The position numbers were made by a program, and so were the translations under genes. This document shows positions 53,963 through 62,828 of a stretch of DNA of 64,000 nt, piece after piece. The first letter of the stretch is position 1, and each line of letters begins with the position of its first letter. The DNA is from JAFGVL01 sp963662245 (lineage in GTDB: Bacteria; Bacteroidota; Bacteroidia; Bacteroidales; Paludibacteraceae): contig CAXXVQ010000007.1 in the NCBI GenBank assembly GCA_963662245.2, positions 77,671 to 141,670 on the forward strand. Direction: 5' to 3'. The notes beneath the pieces were generated by a model that was not told the origin of the DNA, did not search any database, and was given only the letters and a program-made list of their open reading frames with translations.

Positions 53963-54724
53963 TTAATTATCCCGATGTAGCCATTCTTTGAATTTATCTC
54001 TTGAAGCATGAAAAACATTTAAATCTACATCGGTTTTAATACCTTCAATTTCTCCTTTATGACAATGCTGCCAGATAACCCAATTAGGATAACATGTAGC
54101 TTCAGGCTCCTCTGTTAAGTTACATATCCATAATTCATTGTCAGGAAACCTATCCCGAATAAGATCCTCATAGCATTCTTTGTTTGTATAAATCACACAG
54201 CGCTGACCTGTACGGGCACAAATTACACTATCAAATAATGCTATATTTCTAACAACCTTATCATTTACAGTTCTATTGTAACTCTTTTTATTAATCTTCG
54301 CATATTCAACATCTATTGCCGGTGGCAAATCAAGTTTCACATCTTTAATTTTTGACAAAAAATATTTTGCCTGCTCTGCCCCATCTCGCTTAAATGCAAA
54401 AAAATGATAAGCTCCAACACTCAATCCGTTTTCTAGAGCTTTTTCACAATTCCTTATTGCATGTTTATCAGCATGAGAAACCCCTTCTGTTATTTTCACA
54501 TAAGTAAACAAAACCCCTTGATCTGCAACCTTAGCCCAATCAACCTTTCCATTATGATGAGATACATCAACTCCCCTTACCTCAAAATAGGTAGCAATAT
54601 CACTATCTAGCTTTGCTTGCTCAAAACCTAACCAAACGATAAAGCCAATAAACCCAAAAACCAATAACAATAAATAAAAGAAATACCGCTTAAGCGACTT
54701 TCTCTTTTTTTTCTTTTTTGCCAT
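53963..54724 (-). CDS. Membrane-anchored GH25 lysozyme (N-acetylmuramidase)
   Basis: 253 residues. A very basic N-terminus (MAKKKKKRKSLKRYFFYL) leads into one membrane helix (about 14-33), so the enzyme is anchored in the inner membrane facing the periplasm. The GH25 barrel carries GVDVSHHNGKVDWAKV (catalytic Asp), FTYVKITEGVSHADKHAIRN, VGAYHFFAFKRDG and PPAIDVEYA with the catalytic glutamate. The C-terminal VDLNVFH is the usual family end. It cleaves the beta-1,4 bond of peptidoglycan. It lies 60 bp after the oad operon behind a terminator, so it is probably transcribed separately. Confidence 0.9.
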   Translation of the reverse strand: MAKKKKKRKSLKRYFFYLLLLVFGFIGFIVWLGFEQAKLDSDIATYFEVRGVDVSHHNGKVDWAKVADQGVLFTYVKITEGVSHADKHAIRNCEKALENGLSVGAYHFFAFKRDGAEQAKYFLSKIKDVKLDLPPAIDVEYAKINKKSYNRTVNDKVVRNIALFDSVICARTGQRCVIYTNKECYEDLIRDRFPDNELWICNLTEEPEATCYPNWVIWQHCHKGEIEGIKTDVDLNVFHASRDKFKEWLHRDN

Positions 54725-54734
54725 AACACAACAA

Positions 54735-54765
54735 AAATAAGGGATGTCACTGACACCCCTTATTT
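54735..54765 (-). terminator. Terminator of the oadGAB operon
   Basis: AAATAAGGG (54735-54743) pairs with CCCTTATTT (54757-54765), with an internal TGTCA/TGACA stem. On the minus strand UUUUGUUG follows. Confidence 0.82.
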
Positions 54766-54783
54766 AATCATTATATAAATAAA

Positions 54784-56043
54784 TTATCCTAAGAACGAAA
54801 TAAGAACTCCGGCAGCTACAGCAGAACCAATAACTCCGGAAATATTACTTGACATGCAGTATTGCAACAAGTGGTTCTTATTGTCATATTTTAATGCGAT
54901 CTCATTTGCTACACGAGATGCCATAGGAACAGCACTCAAACCTGTAGCTCCAATAAGTGGATTGATTTTCTTTTTCGACATTAAGTTCACTAATTTCACT
55001 AGCATGATACCACCAAAGATAGAGAACCCAAACGCTAAGAAACCTCCTACAACAATACCAATTGTTGTCCAGTTTAAGAAAGCCTGAGCCGTCATAGTAG
55101 CACCTACAGAGATTCCTAAAAAGATAGTGGCAGTATTTAAAATTCCATTTGATGCAGCATCAAATAAACGCAATGTATTTACACCTATTTCCTTCACAAG
55201 GTTACCAAACATAAGCATACCAACCAAAGGAACTGCTGAAGGAACAATCAGAGCCACAATAGCAGTTACTGCAATTGGGAACACAATTTTCAATGCTTGT
55301 AAATTTTTAAACACATGGGTTGATGGAAAAGCTTTTTCTTGAGCCTTCATATTAATTTTCAACTCCTTCTCACTACAGGTAAATTTAACTACCAAAGGAA
55401 TAATCACAGGCACCAAAGCCATGTATGAATATGCTGCGATAGCAATTGGTCCTAATAAGTGTGGCGCCAATTTAATGGTTGTAAAGATAGCCGTTGGACC
55501 ATCTGCACCTCCAATAATACCTAATGAAGCAGCCTCTTTTGGGGTAAAGTTCATTAATACCGCTGCAATAATAACGGTAAAGATTCCTAACTGAGCTGCT
55601 GCACCAAATATTGACAATCGAAGATTTCTTAACATTGGACCAAAGTCAGTCAACGCACCTACACCCATAAAGATAATTGGAGGTAAAAACCCGGTTTTAA
55701 TCAACATGTAATAGATAAAGTTCATCAATCCTAGTTCATGCGCAATCTCATGCAATGGCATTTCCCATACGCTTTTTGTAACGGCTACTCCATGTGAATT
55801 TATAAATGAAAGCATTCCATTTTCATCAGCAGAAATCACTCCCATTCCACCACCGGGGAAGTTTGCAAGCAATACTCCAAATGCAATTGGAACTAACAAT
55901 AATGGCTCGTATTGTTTTTTAATACCCAAATACAATAGTAAGAATGCTAATAACATCATCACTATTGATTGGGGCTCCACAGCCAGACTGCTAAATGCAG
56001 TCATGTTATAGAGCTTTTCAAAAATCTCAGTCAATTTCTCCAT
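54784..56043 (-). CDS. oadB: Sodium-pumping decarboxylase, membrane beta subunit
   Basis: 419 residues, about 9-11 membrane helices. OadB forms the Na+ channel and catalyses decarboxylation of carboxybiotin, coupling it to Na+ export. MGVGALTDFGPMLRN, GIIGGADGPTAIFTT and LSAVPMASRVANEIAL are characteristic, with the aspartate in GGADGP implicated in Na+ and proton handling. It starts 7 bp after oadA. The organism therefore appears to use an Na+ gradient, common in anaerobic or marine Bacteroidota. Confidence 0.95.
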   Translation of the reverse strand: MEKLTEIFEKLYNMTAFSSLAVEPQSIVMMLLAFLLLYLGIKKQYEPLLLVPIAFGVLLANFPGGGMGVISADENGMLSFINSHGVAVTKSVWEMPLHEIAHELGLMNFIYYMLIKTGFLPPIIFMGVGALTDFGPMLRNLRLSIFGAAAQLGIFTVIIAAVLMNFTPKEAASLGIIGGADGPTAIFTTIKLAPHLLGPIAIAAYSYMALVPVIIPLVVKFTCSEKELKINMKAQEKAFPSTHVFKNLQALKIVFPIAVTAIVALIVPSAVPLVGMLMFGNLVKEIGVNTLRLFDAASNGILNTATIFLGISVGATMTAQAFLNWTTIGIVVGGFLAFGFSIFGGIMLVKLVNLMSKKKINPLIGATGLSAVPMASRVANEIALKYDNKNHLLQYCMSSNISGVIGSAVAAGVLISFLG

Positions 56044-56050
56044 ACTCCAC

Positions 56051-57895
56051 TTACGCTATAATCATTAATAAATCATCCTCATTAACAGAGCTGCCTGAGG
56101 AAACACAAATCTCTGCAACTTTCCCATCAAATTCAGAGAACACAGCATTGTATGTTTTCATTGACTCTATATAGCAAAGAACTTGTCCTTTTTTCACAAC
56201 ATCACCCACCTTAACCGGTTTATCTGATGGATTTTTTATCATGTAGAATTTACCTTCTAATGGAGACAATACATCTAAAGCATTTTCACTTGATGTTGAA
56301 ATAGGTGCAGCAGAAACCTCAGAAGCCACTTCTCCTGCAACTTGCTCACCAAAGGCAACTGTCACTTTAAATTTCTCACCATTAACATCAACTGTCAATA
56401 CTTGAGCTTCTTTTGGCATTTCGTCACACTCTTTCTTAGCTTTGGCTTTTTCTACTGCATCGTTAAAGTTGGCTTTAGCTTCACCAGACTTATAGGCTTC
56501 ATATTGTGCAGGGTGCATGGCATATTCAAACAGTTCTTCATCGTCTTGTCCTAATTCCCAACCTTTTTTCTGCATCATTTCTTTATAATGATCTAATACA
56601 TCTGGATAAGCATCTTGTGGGTTTCCTGTAAAGAATTCACGACCTTGAGCTTTTGCAATTTCCACTAATTCAGGAGCAAGTTCACCAGGCAAACGACCTG
56701 ATTTTCCTAACATCATATCCCAAATATCATCAGCAATCATTGACCAACGCTCTTTGCCTTTTTCCATCATGATTACATTCATTTGAGCCATATTTTTTAC
56801 ATACTGGCTAAATGGTGTAACTAATGGTGGATAACCCATCTTAGGCCAAACATAAGCCACTTCATCAAACAACTTAATCAACAGTTGATCAATATTCATT
56901 TTAGGCTTATTATTTTTCTCGAAATATTTATTCAAGCTATCCAAAGCATCTTGCAAGTCATTCATTAAGCTACCCATCATACCACCAGGAAGACCCGGAC
57001 CAATCAATAATGAGTTCATATGACGATTTTTCTCAGGGATAAATAAACCTAAGAAATCATCAGAGAATTCTTGAATCAACGAGCGAACCTCCATGTAAGC
57101 ATCCATATTCACCTCTGGCACTTTGTAACCTGCATCTTTCAACATGGCAAATACGGCAAGTAAATCTGCATGACCGGTACCCCATGACAATGGATCCATA
57201 GCCACATCAATATAGTCAGCCCCATTTTCACAAACCTCAAGGATAGAAGCCATATTTAAACCGGGACCTGCATGACTATGATATTGTACCGGAGTATTTG
57301 GATATTTTTCTTTAATATTCTTAGTGATCTTACCTAAAGAAACCGGACGACCAATTCCTGCCATGTCTTTCAAACAGATTTCATCAGCACCAGCCTCAAT
57401 CAGTTCATAAGCCATTTTTGTGTAATATTCAACTGTATGTAATGGAGAATAAGTAATTGACAAACAGCACTGAGAAATCATCCCTGCATCTTTAGCATAC
57501 TTGATTGATGGGATTATATTTCTAGTATCATTCAACCCATCGAAAGTACGAGCGATATCTGTTCCTTGAGCTTTCTTCACTTTGTAAAATAACTGACGAA
57601 CATCAGCAGGAACAGGACTCATTCGCAAACCGTTCAATGCTCGATCAAGCATGTGGGTTTGAATCCCGGCTTCTTGAAATGGCTTTGTCCACTCACGAAC
57701 AGCTTTATTCGGATTTTCACCAAATAATAAATTCACCTGTTCAAAACCACCACCATTAGTTTCAACGCGCGCAAAGCAACCCATCTTCACAATAGCAGGT
57801 GCTACCTTTGTTAATTGATCAACCCTTGGCACATATTTACCGGCCGACTGCCACATGTCTCTAAATACAAGGCTGAATTTTATTTCTCTACCCAT
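56051..57895 (-). CDS. oadA: Oxaloacetate decarboxylase-type alpha subunit with biotin domain
   Basis: 614 residues. Residues about 1-290 are a carboxyltransferase TIM barrel (IKFSLVFRDMWQSAGK, CLKDMAGIGRPVS, VQYHSHAGPGLNMASI). Next is the conserved PYC_OADA helical part (about 300-460). An Ala-rich linker leads to a C-terminal biotinyl domain with the ESMKT site; the biotinylated lysine is at about 580. It transfers CO2 from substrate to biotin, which OadB then decarboxylates. The substrate (oxaloacetate, or another carboxylate such as methylmalonyl-CoA) cannot be told. It has a start 12 bp after oadG. Confidence 0.93.
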   Translation of the reverse strand: MGREIKFSLVFRDMWQSAGKYVPRVDQLTKVAPAIVKMGCFARVETNGGGFEQVNLLFGENPNKAVREWTKPFQEAGIQTHMLDRALNGLRMSPVPADVRQLFYKVKKAQGTDIARTFDGLNDTRNIIPSIKYAKDAGMISQCCLSITYSPLHTVEYYTKMAYELIEAGADEICLKDMAGIGRPVSLGKITKNIKEKYPNTPVQYHSHAGPGLNMASILEVCENGADYIDVAMDPLSWGTGHADLLAVFAMLKDAGYKVPEVNMDAYMEVRSLIQEFSDDFLGLFIPEKNRHMNSLLIGPGLPGGMMGSLMNDLQDALDSLNKYFEKNNKPKMNIDQLLIKLFDEVAYVWPKMGYPPLVTPFSQYVKNMAQMNVIMMEKGKERWSMIADDIWDMMLGKSGRLPGELAPELVEIAKAQGREFFTGNPQDAYPDVLDHYKEMMQKKGWELGQDDEELFEYAMHPAQYEAYKSGEAKANFNDAVEKAKAKKECDEMPKEAQVLTVDVNGEKFKVTVAFGEQVAGEVASEVSAAPISTSSENALDVLSPLEGKFYMIKNPSDKPVKVGDVVKKGQVLCYIESMKTYNAVFSEFDGKVAEICVSSGSSVNEDDLLMIIA

Positions 57896-57907
57896 AGTCT
57901 ATTTTGA

Positions 57908-58162
57908 TTAAAGTTTTTCAATTTTAGTTATTTTTCCTTTTCCACCTGTCAAAACCGAAACAGCAGAAGTTATCGCAGAAATCTTTTTTGCATCAATTTC
58001 TTCAACATCATTACTTGTAACTTCTTGCGCAATTGTTTCAGGCACATACTTGTTTACTAAGTAAATAAGTAATTTAGAAAAATAAATAATTAGGATTAAT
58101 ACAAAAAAAACAGTGGGCAAACCCACCAGCATTAATTCAATCGCAGTTCCTAAATTTTCCAT
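57908..58162 (-). CDS. oadG: Sodium-pumping decarboxylase gamma subunit (OadG-like)
   Basis: 84 residues from the ATG at 58160-58162 (MENLGTAIELMLVGLPTVFF). The frame extends to 58231, but the promoter -7 box is at 58201-58208, so the longer version is not made. One membrane helix (about 12-34) is followed by a short charged tail, as in OadG proteins that assemble the complex and can bind zinc through a C-terminal histidine. The tail here ends GGKGKITKIEKL. First gene of the operon. Confidence 0.85.
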   Translation of the reverse strand: MENLGTAIELMLVGLPTVFFVLILIIYFSKLLIYLVNKYVPETIAQEVTSNDVEEIDAKKISAITSAVSVLTGGKGKITKIEKL

Positions 58163-58200
58163 ATTAAATAAGGGATAAATTGTGATAATTATTAGTGTCT

Positions 58201-58231
58201 CAAATATAGCAAAATTAATAAACAAACACAA
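58201..58231 (-). promoter_or_regulatory. Promoter of the oadG-oadA-oadB operon
   Basis: On the minus strand TTG (58229-58231), 20 nt, TATATTTG (58201-58208). Supports the oadG start at 58162. Confidence 0.8.
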
Positions 58232-58335
58232 TCAGTAAGGGAAAAAGCCAATATGATTATTAATTGAAATATTTTTTAGCACTTTACTTTCAATCAATAA
58301 GAAATTCGGCCATTTATGTTTAATGAAAAGAGGAT

Positions 58336-58959
58336 TTAAGCCTCATCTTCTTCGGAGGTTCTCAAAACAGGAAGGCAAATATTGAAACGAACAGCTAAAA
58401 CACGAACGACAATTATTGAGACAAAAGAAACCAACTCTTTAAATATAAGATCAATACCCGCTAAATCTAAAAGCATATAAATTATACCCCCAATAAGACA
58501 AGCCATTGCATATATTTCTTTTCGGAAAATCAGCGGTATCCTATTTACCAAAATATCACGCATTATTCCACCTAACACTCCGGTAATAGTACCCATTATC
58601 AAAGCAACCCAATAAGGGAACTCTGCTTCAATTGTTTTTTCAAAACCAACAACAACAAACAAGGCTAAACCAAGGGTATCGAAAATAAAAAAGGTATTAT
58701 TAAAAAGCAGAAGACGCTTGCCAAGTAAGATTACAAAAAACAAAGCTATAGCTGTTATTACCACATAGCTTATATTCATCATCCAAAAGGGAGTAACTCC
58801 AAGCAACAAGTCACGAACAGTACCTCCACCTATTGCTGTTACTAAACCAACAACATAAGCTCCAAACCAATCAAACTGGCGGTTAGATGCGGCTCTAATT
58901 CCACTTATTGCAAAAGCAAAAGTCCCCGCGTATTCAAGAATATCAATGAAATTTATCAT
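58336..58959 (-). CDS. TRIC/UPF0126-family cation channel-like membrane protein
   Basis: 207 residues with about seven hydrophobic segments in two internally repeated halves, typical of UPF0126 proteins. The paired glycine-rich motifs GLVTAIGGGTVRDLLLG and GTITGVLGGIMRDILVN occur at equivalent positions in the halves. Members have been reported as trimeric K+-permeable channels (TRIC) or as transporters, and the substrate here is unknown. It is a lone gene. A weak TATCTTTA on the minus strand at about 58966 could be its promoter. Confidence 0.9.
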   Translation of the reverse strand: MINFIDILEYAGTFAFAISGIRAASNRQFDWFGAYVVGLVTAIGGGTVRDLLLGVTPFWMMNISYVVITAIALFFVILLGKRLLLFNNTFFIFDTLGLALFVVVGFEKTIEAEFPYWVALIMGTITGVLGGIMRDILVNRIPLIFRKEIYAMACLIGGIIYMLLDLAGIDLIFKELVSFVSIIVVRVLAVRFNICLPVLRTSEEDEA

Positions 58960-59011
58960 GCGATAAAGATAGCTTTTTTACAGAAGGAAAAACTACAGAA
59001 AAAGAAGAAGC

Positions 59012-59255
59012 AATGTGAATTTTTAGTTCCCGCACATGCGCGGAAACTAATCTGACCCTCATAGAGCTCCATGCACTGCCGCGGGAAGTAATCCGATGCC
59101 TACTCGAGCTTCCTGCACGCGCGCAAGCGGCAATCTGAACCTCAGATTGCTTGCCGTCCGTGCGCAAGGCGTAATCTGAGCCTCGTTTTGCTTCATGTTT
59201 GCAAACAAGAGCCAATTTGACCCTCAGCGAGCTCCATGCGGATGCGCACGAGTAA
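59012..59255. repeat. GC-rich degenerate tandem repeat, 41-bp period, six copies
   Basis: The core AAT(C/T)TGA recurs at 59049, 59090, 59132, 59173 and 59214 (spacing 41, 42, 41, 41), with a weaker first copy at 59012. Each unit also has a GCT(C/T)CATGC-like part, and several form imperfect hairpins (for example TTCCCGCACATGCGCGGAA). It is much richer in GC than its surroundings and has no credible ORF. Confidence 0.75.
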
Positions 59256-59296
59256 ATTTAAGATATAATAAGGGATGTATTCAGTGTAGAAACAAA

Positions 59297-59328
59297 AAAG
59301 GCTCACAATCTTTTGATTGTAAGCCTTT
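59297..59328 (-). terminator. Terminator after tRNA-Ser
   Basis: AAAGGCTCACAATC (59297-59310) pairs with GATTGTAAGCCTTT (59315-59328), one mismatch and a four-base loop, ending in a U tract on the minus strand. Confidence 0.92.
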
Positions 59329-59330
59329 CG

Positions 59331-59417
59331 CGGAAGCGGGGGGATTCGAACCCCCGGAACAGTTACCCGTTCGTCAGTTTAGCAAACTGGTGGTTTCAGC
59401 CACTCACCCACACTTCC
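59331..59417 (-). tRNA. tRNA-Ser (anticodon GCU)
   Basis: The minus strand folds into a class II tRNA of about 87 nt. The acceptor stem is GGAAGTG/CGCTTCC, the anticodon arm is CCAGT-TTGCTAA-ACTGG with anticodon GCT, there is a long variable arm (ACGGGTAACTGT region) and the T arm has GGTTCGAATCC. Serine is assigned from the anticodon and long arm. Confidence 0.95.
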
Positions 59418-59458
59418 TTGTGCGAGATATAAACGATGACCGCTTATTTTTGCGGTTG

Positions 59459-59489
59459 CAAATATAGAAAAGAGTTTTTGAACTTTCAA
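59459..59489 (-). promoter_or_regulatory. Promoter of tRNA-Ser
   Basis: On the minus strand TTTG ending at 59487, 20 nt, TATATTTG (59459-59466). The adjoining CAACCGCAAAA is shared with the tRNA-His promoter. Confidence 0.8.
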
Positions 59490-59629
59490 ACTTTAATTTC
59501 CATATTTTGAATTGGAATAACTATTTTTGTCTCACAAATTGATAACAACTAAACCATTTCAGGTACAAAAGAACTGAGAAATAAACTATTAGTATATCTA
59601 AGCTTCTTTTCTCCTTTTTAAATAAACGC

Positions 59630-60649
59630 ATGAAAAAAATTATTTTAAGACTAATTATCATTGGGCTTATTATCGGATCAACTGCCATTGCCCTTGTTCT
59701 ACTTCCAAATGTAAAGTCAGGAAATAAAACAGAATACCTTCTTATTCACAAAGGTGCTAGCTATACTGAAGTCATTGACTCCCTTCAAAACAAATCCTCA
59801 GTAATAAGTGTCACTTCATTCAACATTATATCAAGACTTATAGGCTATCCTAAAAAAATCAAAGAAGGTCGCTACGAATTAAAAGGAGGCATGAGCAACC
59901 TGAAACTCCTTAATAATTTACTTAAAGGCAGACAAAAACCAGCCAGAGTTACTTTCAACAATATTAGGACTAAAGAGCTACTATGCCAAAGACTTAGCCA
60001 ACAACTAATGTTTGATTCTTTAGAATTGCACAAACTACTTAGCGATAATGATTTTCTAAAAGAGTATGGTTTAAACTCTGAAAACTCAGTTACGGTATTC
60101 ATCCCGAACACTTACGAATTCTTTTGGAACATATCTGCAACAAAGTTTTTTGAACGGATGTATAGGGAATACCAAGCATTCTGGACAGCAACGAGAATGG
60201 AAAAAGCCTATATGCTAAAACTATCTCCGTTAGAGATAAGTACTCTTGCATCTATCGTTGAAGAAGAAAGCAATATGGAATCAGAAAAACCAACTATTGC
60301 CGGACTATATATCAATCGTCTTAAAACAGGAATGCCACTTCAAGCTGACCCAACAATTAAGTTTGCATTAAATGACTTCAATATTAAGCGTGTATTTTTT
60401 AAACATATTGAAGCAACTAAAAACTCGCCATACAACACTTACTTAAAAAAGGGATTACCTCCGGGACCTATTCGCATCCCAACTATAAAAAGCATTGATG
60501 CAGTTCTTAACTACGAATCGCACCCATACTTATTCATGTGTGCAAAAGGCAATGGTGGATGCGGACACGATTTTACCAAAACATTTAATGAACACATCAA
60601 AAATGCCAACAGGTATAGAAAACAAATGGACAAACTAGGCGTACAATAA
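59630..60649 (+). CDS. mltG: Endolytic murein transglycosylase MltG
   Basis: 339 residues. One N-terminal membrane helix (about 4-27) and a periplasmic YceG domain. The LysM-like part (YLLIHKGASYTEVIDSLQNK) precedes the catalytic region, where ASIVEEESNMESEKPTIAGL carries the conserved glutamate at about 211-213. The substrate-binding loops LQADPTIKFAL, SPYNTYLKKGLPPGPI and NYESHPYLFMCAKGNGGCGHDF are intact. It cleaves nascent glycan strands and limits their length during cell-wall growth. It has no promoter box of standard form just upstream, but stands alone. Confidence 0.95.
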   Translation: MKKIILRLIIIGLIIGSTAIALVLLPNVKSGNKTEYLLIHKGASYTEVIDSLQNKSSVISVTSFNIISRLIGYPKKIKEGRYELKGGMSNLKLLNNLLKGRQKPARVTFNNIRTKELLCQRLSQQLMFDSLELHKLLSDNDFLKEYGLNSENSVTVFIPNTYEFFWNISATKFFERMYREYQAFWTATRMEKAYMLKLSPLEISTLASIVEEESNMESEKPTIAGLYINRLKTGMPLQADPTIKFALNDFNIKRVFFKHIEATKNSPYNTYLKKGLPPGPIRIPTIKSIDAVLNYESHPYLFMCAKGNGGCGHDFTKTFNEHIKNANRYRKQMDKLGVQ

Positions 60650-60740
60650 GCTTTTTTATAAAACTTAAATAATTAAGATTTACTACCCTAAAAAGAATTA
60701 AAAACCTATCTTTGCCCCGAAACAACCTTAAAATCACAAC

Positions 60741-61469
60741 ATGAGAAAAGCAATCGCATTACTTTGTCTTATTGCTATCAGCTTAATCCCGGTTCAGGCA
60801 AAAAAGAAAAAAGAACACGAAGAAAAAGAGCGTGCTACATTTTCGGGCGTTATTTCATATTATGGAAAAGTAACTCGTATACCGGATAAATCAAAAACCA
60901 TTAATAAACTTGGTGACTTCGACTCATTATACAAGTTATATCTGAATAAAAACTTTAGCAGAAGAGTTGAGCAATACACAGGTCTTGAGATTTCAATCAC
61001 AGAAGGAATTAATCAAGATGTATATTTCCAATACATCAGAGCCAAAACGCATAAGTTCCTTGTAATTGCAACACCTCAAGAAATGCGTGACTACCAACTT
61101 ACCCCGAACTTTATTAGATATAAGAAAAGAAAAATCAGAGAAGTTAGCGGAAAAAAACGCATCAAAGGTTATAAATGCAAAAAGGTTGTTTGTGATATCT
61201 TAACTGAAGACAACATCAAAATTCAGCTTATTGCATGGTACACTCCTAAACTATACATCCCGGGATATAAGATCCCATATTTTGATGAATTACAAGGATT
61301 ACCTTTAATGTATGACACATACAATGGAGAACATGTAGTTACTTATATTGCCCAAGATGTTGATAAAAGGATTCTTTTAGATAACTTTTTCGGAAGACCA
61401 AGCGGTATAGAACCAGTAACAATGAACCAATACCTACAAAGCATAGAAAGAATCTCTCAAGAAGAATAA
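60741..61469 (+). CDS. Secreted protein of unknown function
   Basis: 242 residues. Signal peptide (MRKAIALLCLIAISLIPVQA, cleavage near AKK), then a lysine and glutamate-rich stretch (KKKKEHEEKERATFSGV). The mature part, with KRKIREVSGKKRIKGYKCKK, VVCDILTEDNIKIQLIAWYT and LQGLPLMYDTYNGEHVV, recalls the GLPGLI and DUF4412-like families of Bacteroidota, but I cannot confirm it. Two cysteines (KGYKCKKVVC) could pair. The terminator hairpin overlaps the last codons. A TATCTTTG box is at 60707-60714. Function unknown. Confidence 0.7.
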   Translation: MRKAIALLCLIAISLIPVQAKKKKEHEEKERATFSGVISYYGKVTRIPDKSKTINKLGDFDSLYKLYLNKNFSRRVEQYTGLEISITEGINQDVYFQYIRAKTHKFLVIATPQEMRDYQLTPNFIRYKKRKIREVSGKKRIKGYKCKKVVCDILTEDNIKIQLIAWYTPKLYIPGYKIPYFDELQGLPLMYDTYNGEHVVTYIAQDVDKRILLDNFFGRPSGIEPVTMNQYLQSIERISQEE

Positions 61470-61488
61470 CTTGAGAGATTTTCTTTTT
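61451..61488 (+). terminator. Terminator overlapping the end of the 60741-61469 gene
   Basis: Perfect 11-bp stem AATCTCTCAAG/CTTGAGAGATT (61451-61461, 61470-61480), U-rich tail. The left arm is inside the coding sequence. Confidence 0.92.
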
Positions 61489-61529
61489 TATATATGCACT
61501 GTTTTTTTCAGAAAGAACAAATATCAATT

Positions 61530-61664
61530 TGGGCTAAAGCCCATATTCTCTAATCATTTATGTCCGTTGACTAAAGTCAACGGCAATGAAAACGGCATCC
61601 AAATCATTGCCGTCGGTTTTAACCGACGGTAAATAATACTCCTGCCATTGATGGACTTTAGTCC
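61530..61664. repeat. Cluster of REP-like palindromes
   Basis: TGGGCTAAAGCCCA (61530-61543), CCGTTGACTAAAGTCAACGG (61564-61583), CCGTCGGTTTTAACCGACGG (61610-61629) and GGACTTTAGTCC (61653-61664). GGCAATGA/TCATTGCC (61582-61589, 61604-61611) joins the middle two into a clover-like fold. Short palindromes with a CTAAAG or CTTTAG centre are widely scattered in Bacteroidota genomes. It fills the space between two genes and may also end murB transcripts. Confidence 0.75.
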
Positions 61665-61680
61665 AAATCTTTTCACAATC

Positions 61681-62691
61681 TTATATAAAAATCACTTCAG
61701 GCGATATCTCAACTCCGAATTTATCTAAAACGGAAGCTTTAATCAAATCTGACAGTTCAACAATCTCAGTTCCTGTTGCACCACCTTTATTCACAAGCAC
61801 CAAAGCTTGCTTATCATGAACAGCAGCATGACCATGACTCTTTCCTTTCCAGCCGGCTTGCTCAATTAGCCAACCCGCAGGAATCTTCATTTCCATTTCG
61901 GAAACAATATAATGAGGCATGTTAGGATACACTTTAATCAACTCATCATACTTAGCTTTTGACACTACCGGGTTTTTAAAGAAGCTACCGGCATTTCCAC
62001 ATTTTTTCGGATCAGGCAGCTTACTTTCACGAATATTAATAATGGCTGCGCGAACAGTTTTCAAATCTATTGTAGCATATTCTTCAAGCTCTTCTGCTAT
62101 TGTACCATAATCAAGCTTGAATTCAGCATACTTTTCAAGCTCAAACACTACATGCGTAACAATTTTCTTTCCCGCATATTTACTTTTAAAAACACTTTCA
62201 CGATATCCAAATTCACACTCGGCATTACCAATTGCCTCAAGCTCCCCAGTTTCAACATCAACCATCTCTACGGAATAAACCACATCTTTAGCTTCTACCC
62301 CATAAGCCCCAATATTCTGAACAGGCAACGCTCCTACTTCACCGGGAATCAAAGATAGATTCTCTGCTCCGTACCATCCATTCTTAACACTATACTCAAC
62401 AAAATCATCAAACACGACTCCTGCACCTACTTTGACATAAACCTTGGTTTCTGTTTCTTTCACAAAATCCATCGTCAAAATTCTTGAATGCAGAATAGCC
62501 CCCGAATAATCATTTACAAACAATAAATTACTGCCACCACCAATTGACATAAAAGGTTTGTCTTTTAAAAAACCATCACGAATTAGCTGCTGAATCTCTT
62601 CTTTTGTTTCGTATTCTACAAAATATTTGGCTTTGGCATCAATACCAAAAGTATTGTTTGACTTTAGTGAATAATTTTCGTGTATCTGCAT
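61681..62691 (-). CDS. murB: UDP-N-acetylenolpyruvoylglucosamine reductase
   Basis: 336 residues from the ATG at 62689-62691 (MQIHENYSLKSNNTFGIDAK). An upstream ATG at 62712 overlaps a -7 box, TATCTTTG on the minus strand at 62714-62721, so it is unlikely. MurB is an FAD enzyme completing UDP-MurNAc synthesis. SIGGGSNLLFVND and LIPGEVGALPVQNIGAYGVE are FAD-binding, ESVFKSKYAG and GNAGSFFKNPVVS (with the catalytic serine) and GWKGKSHGHAAVHDKQALVL are typical of the type I, Escherichia-like form. Confidence 0.96.
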   Translation of the reverse strand: MQIHENYSLKSNNTFGIDAKAKYFVEYETKEEIQQLIRDGFLKDKPFMSIGGGSNLLFVNDYSGAILHSRILTMDFVKETETKVYVKVGAGVVFDDFVEYSVKNGWYGAENLSLIPGEVGALPVQNIGAYGVEAKDVVYSVEMVDVETGELEAIGNAECEFGYRESVFKSKYAGKKIVTHVVFELEKYAEFKLDYGTIAEELEEYATIDLKTVRAAIINIRESKLPDPKKCGNAGSFFKNPVVSKAKYDELIKVYPNMPHYIVSEMEMKIPAGWLIEQAGWKGKSHGHAAVHDKQALVLVNKGGATGTEIVELSDLIKASVLDKFGVEISPEVIFI

Positions 62692-62788
62692 CTGTATAAT
62701 TTTTAAAAGCATTCAAAGATAAGTACTATTTGGCAAACATTTAAGTGAAACATCCTGTAAACAAGGGCTGCTAATCCAACAAAAAAGC

Positions 62789-62796
62789 TATTTTTG
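62789..62796 (+). promoter_or_regulatory. -7 box of the polysaccharide deacetylase gene
   Basis: TATTTTTG, 32 bp upstream of the ATG at 62829. No clear -33 element; the divergent murB box is at 62714-62721. Confidence 0.5.
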
Positions 62797-62828
62797 TATA
62801 TCCTTAACATTCTGCCAAAACTACTACT

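Noticed and set aside
58943..59215. ORF on the minus strand through the GC-rich repeats
   Set aside because: Arises from repeats and overlaps the TRIC-like start; composition does not look like a protein.
59012..59255. 41-bp repeats considered as CRISPR
   Set aside because: Copies are degenerate over the entire length with no spacer-repeat alternation and no cas genes nearby.
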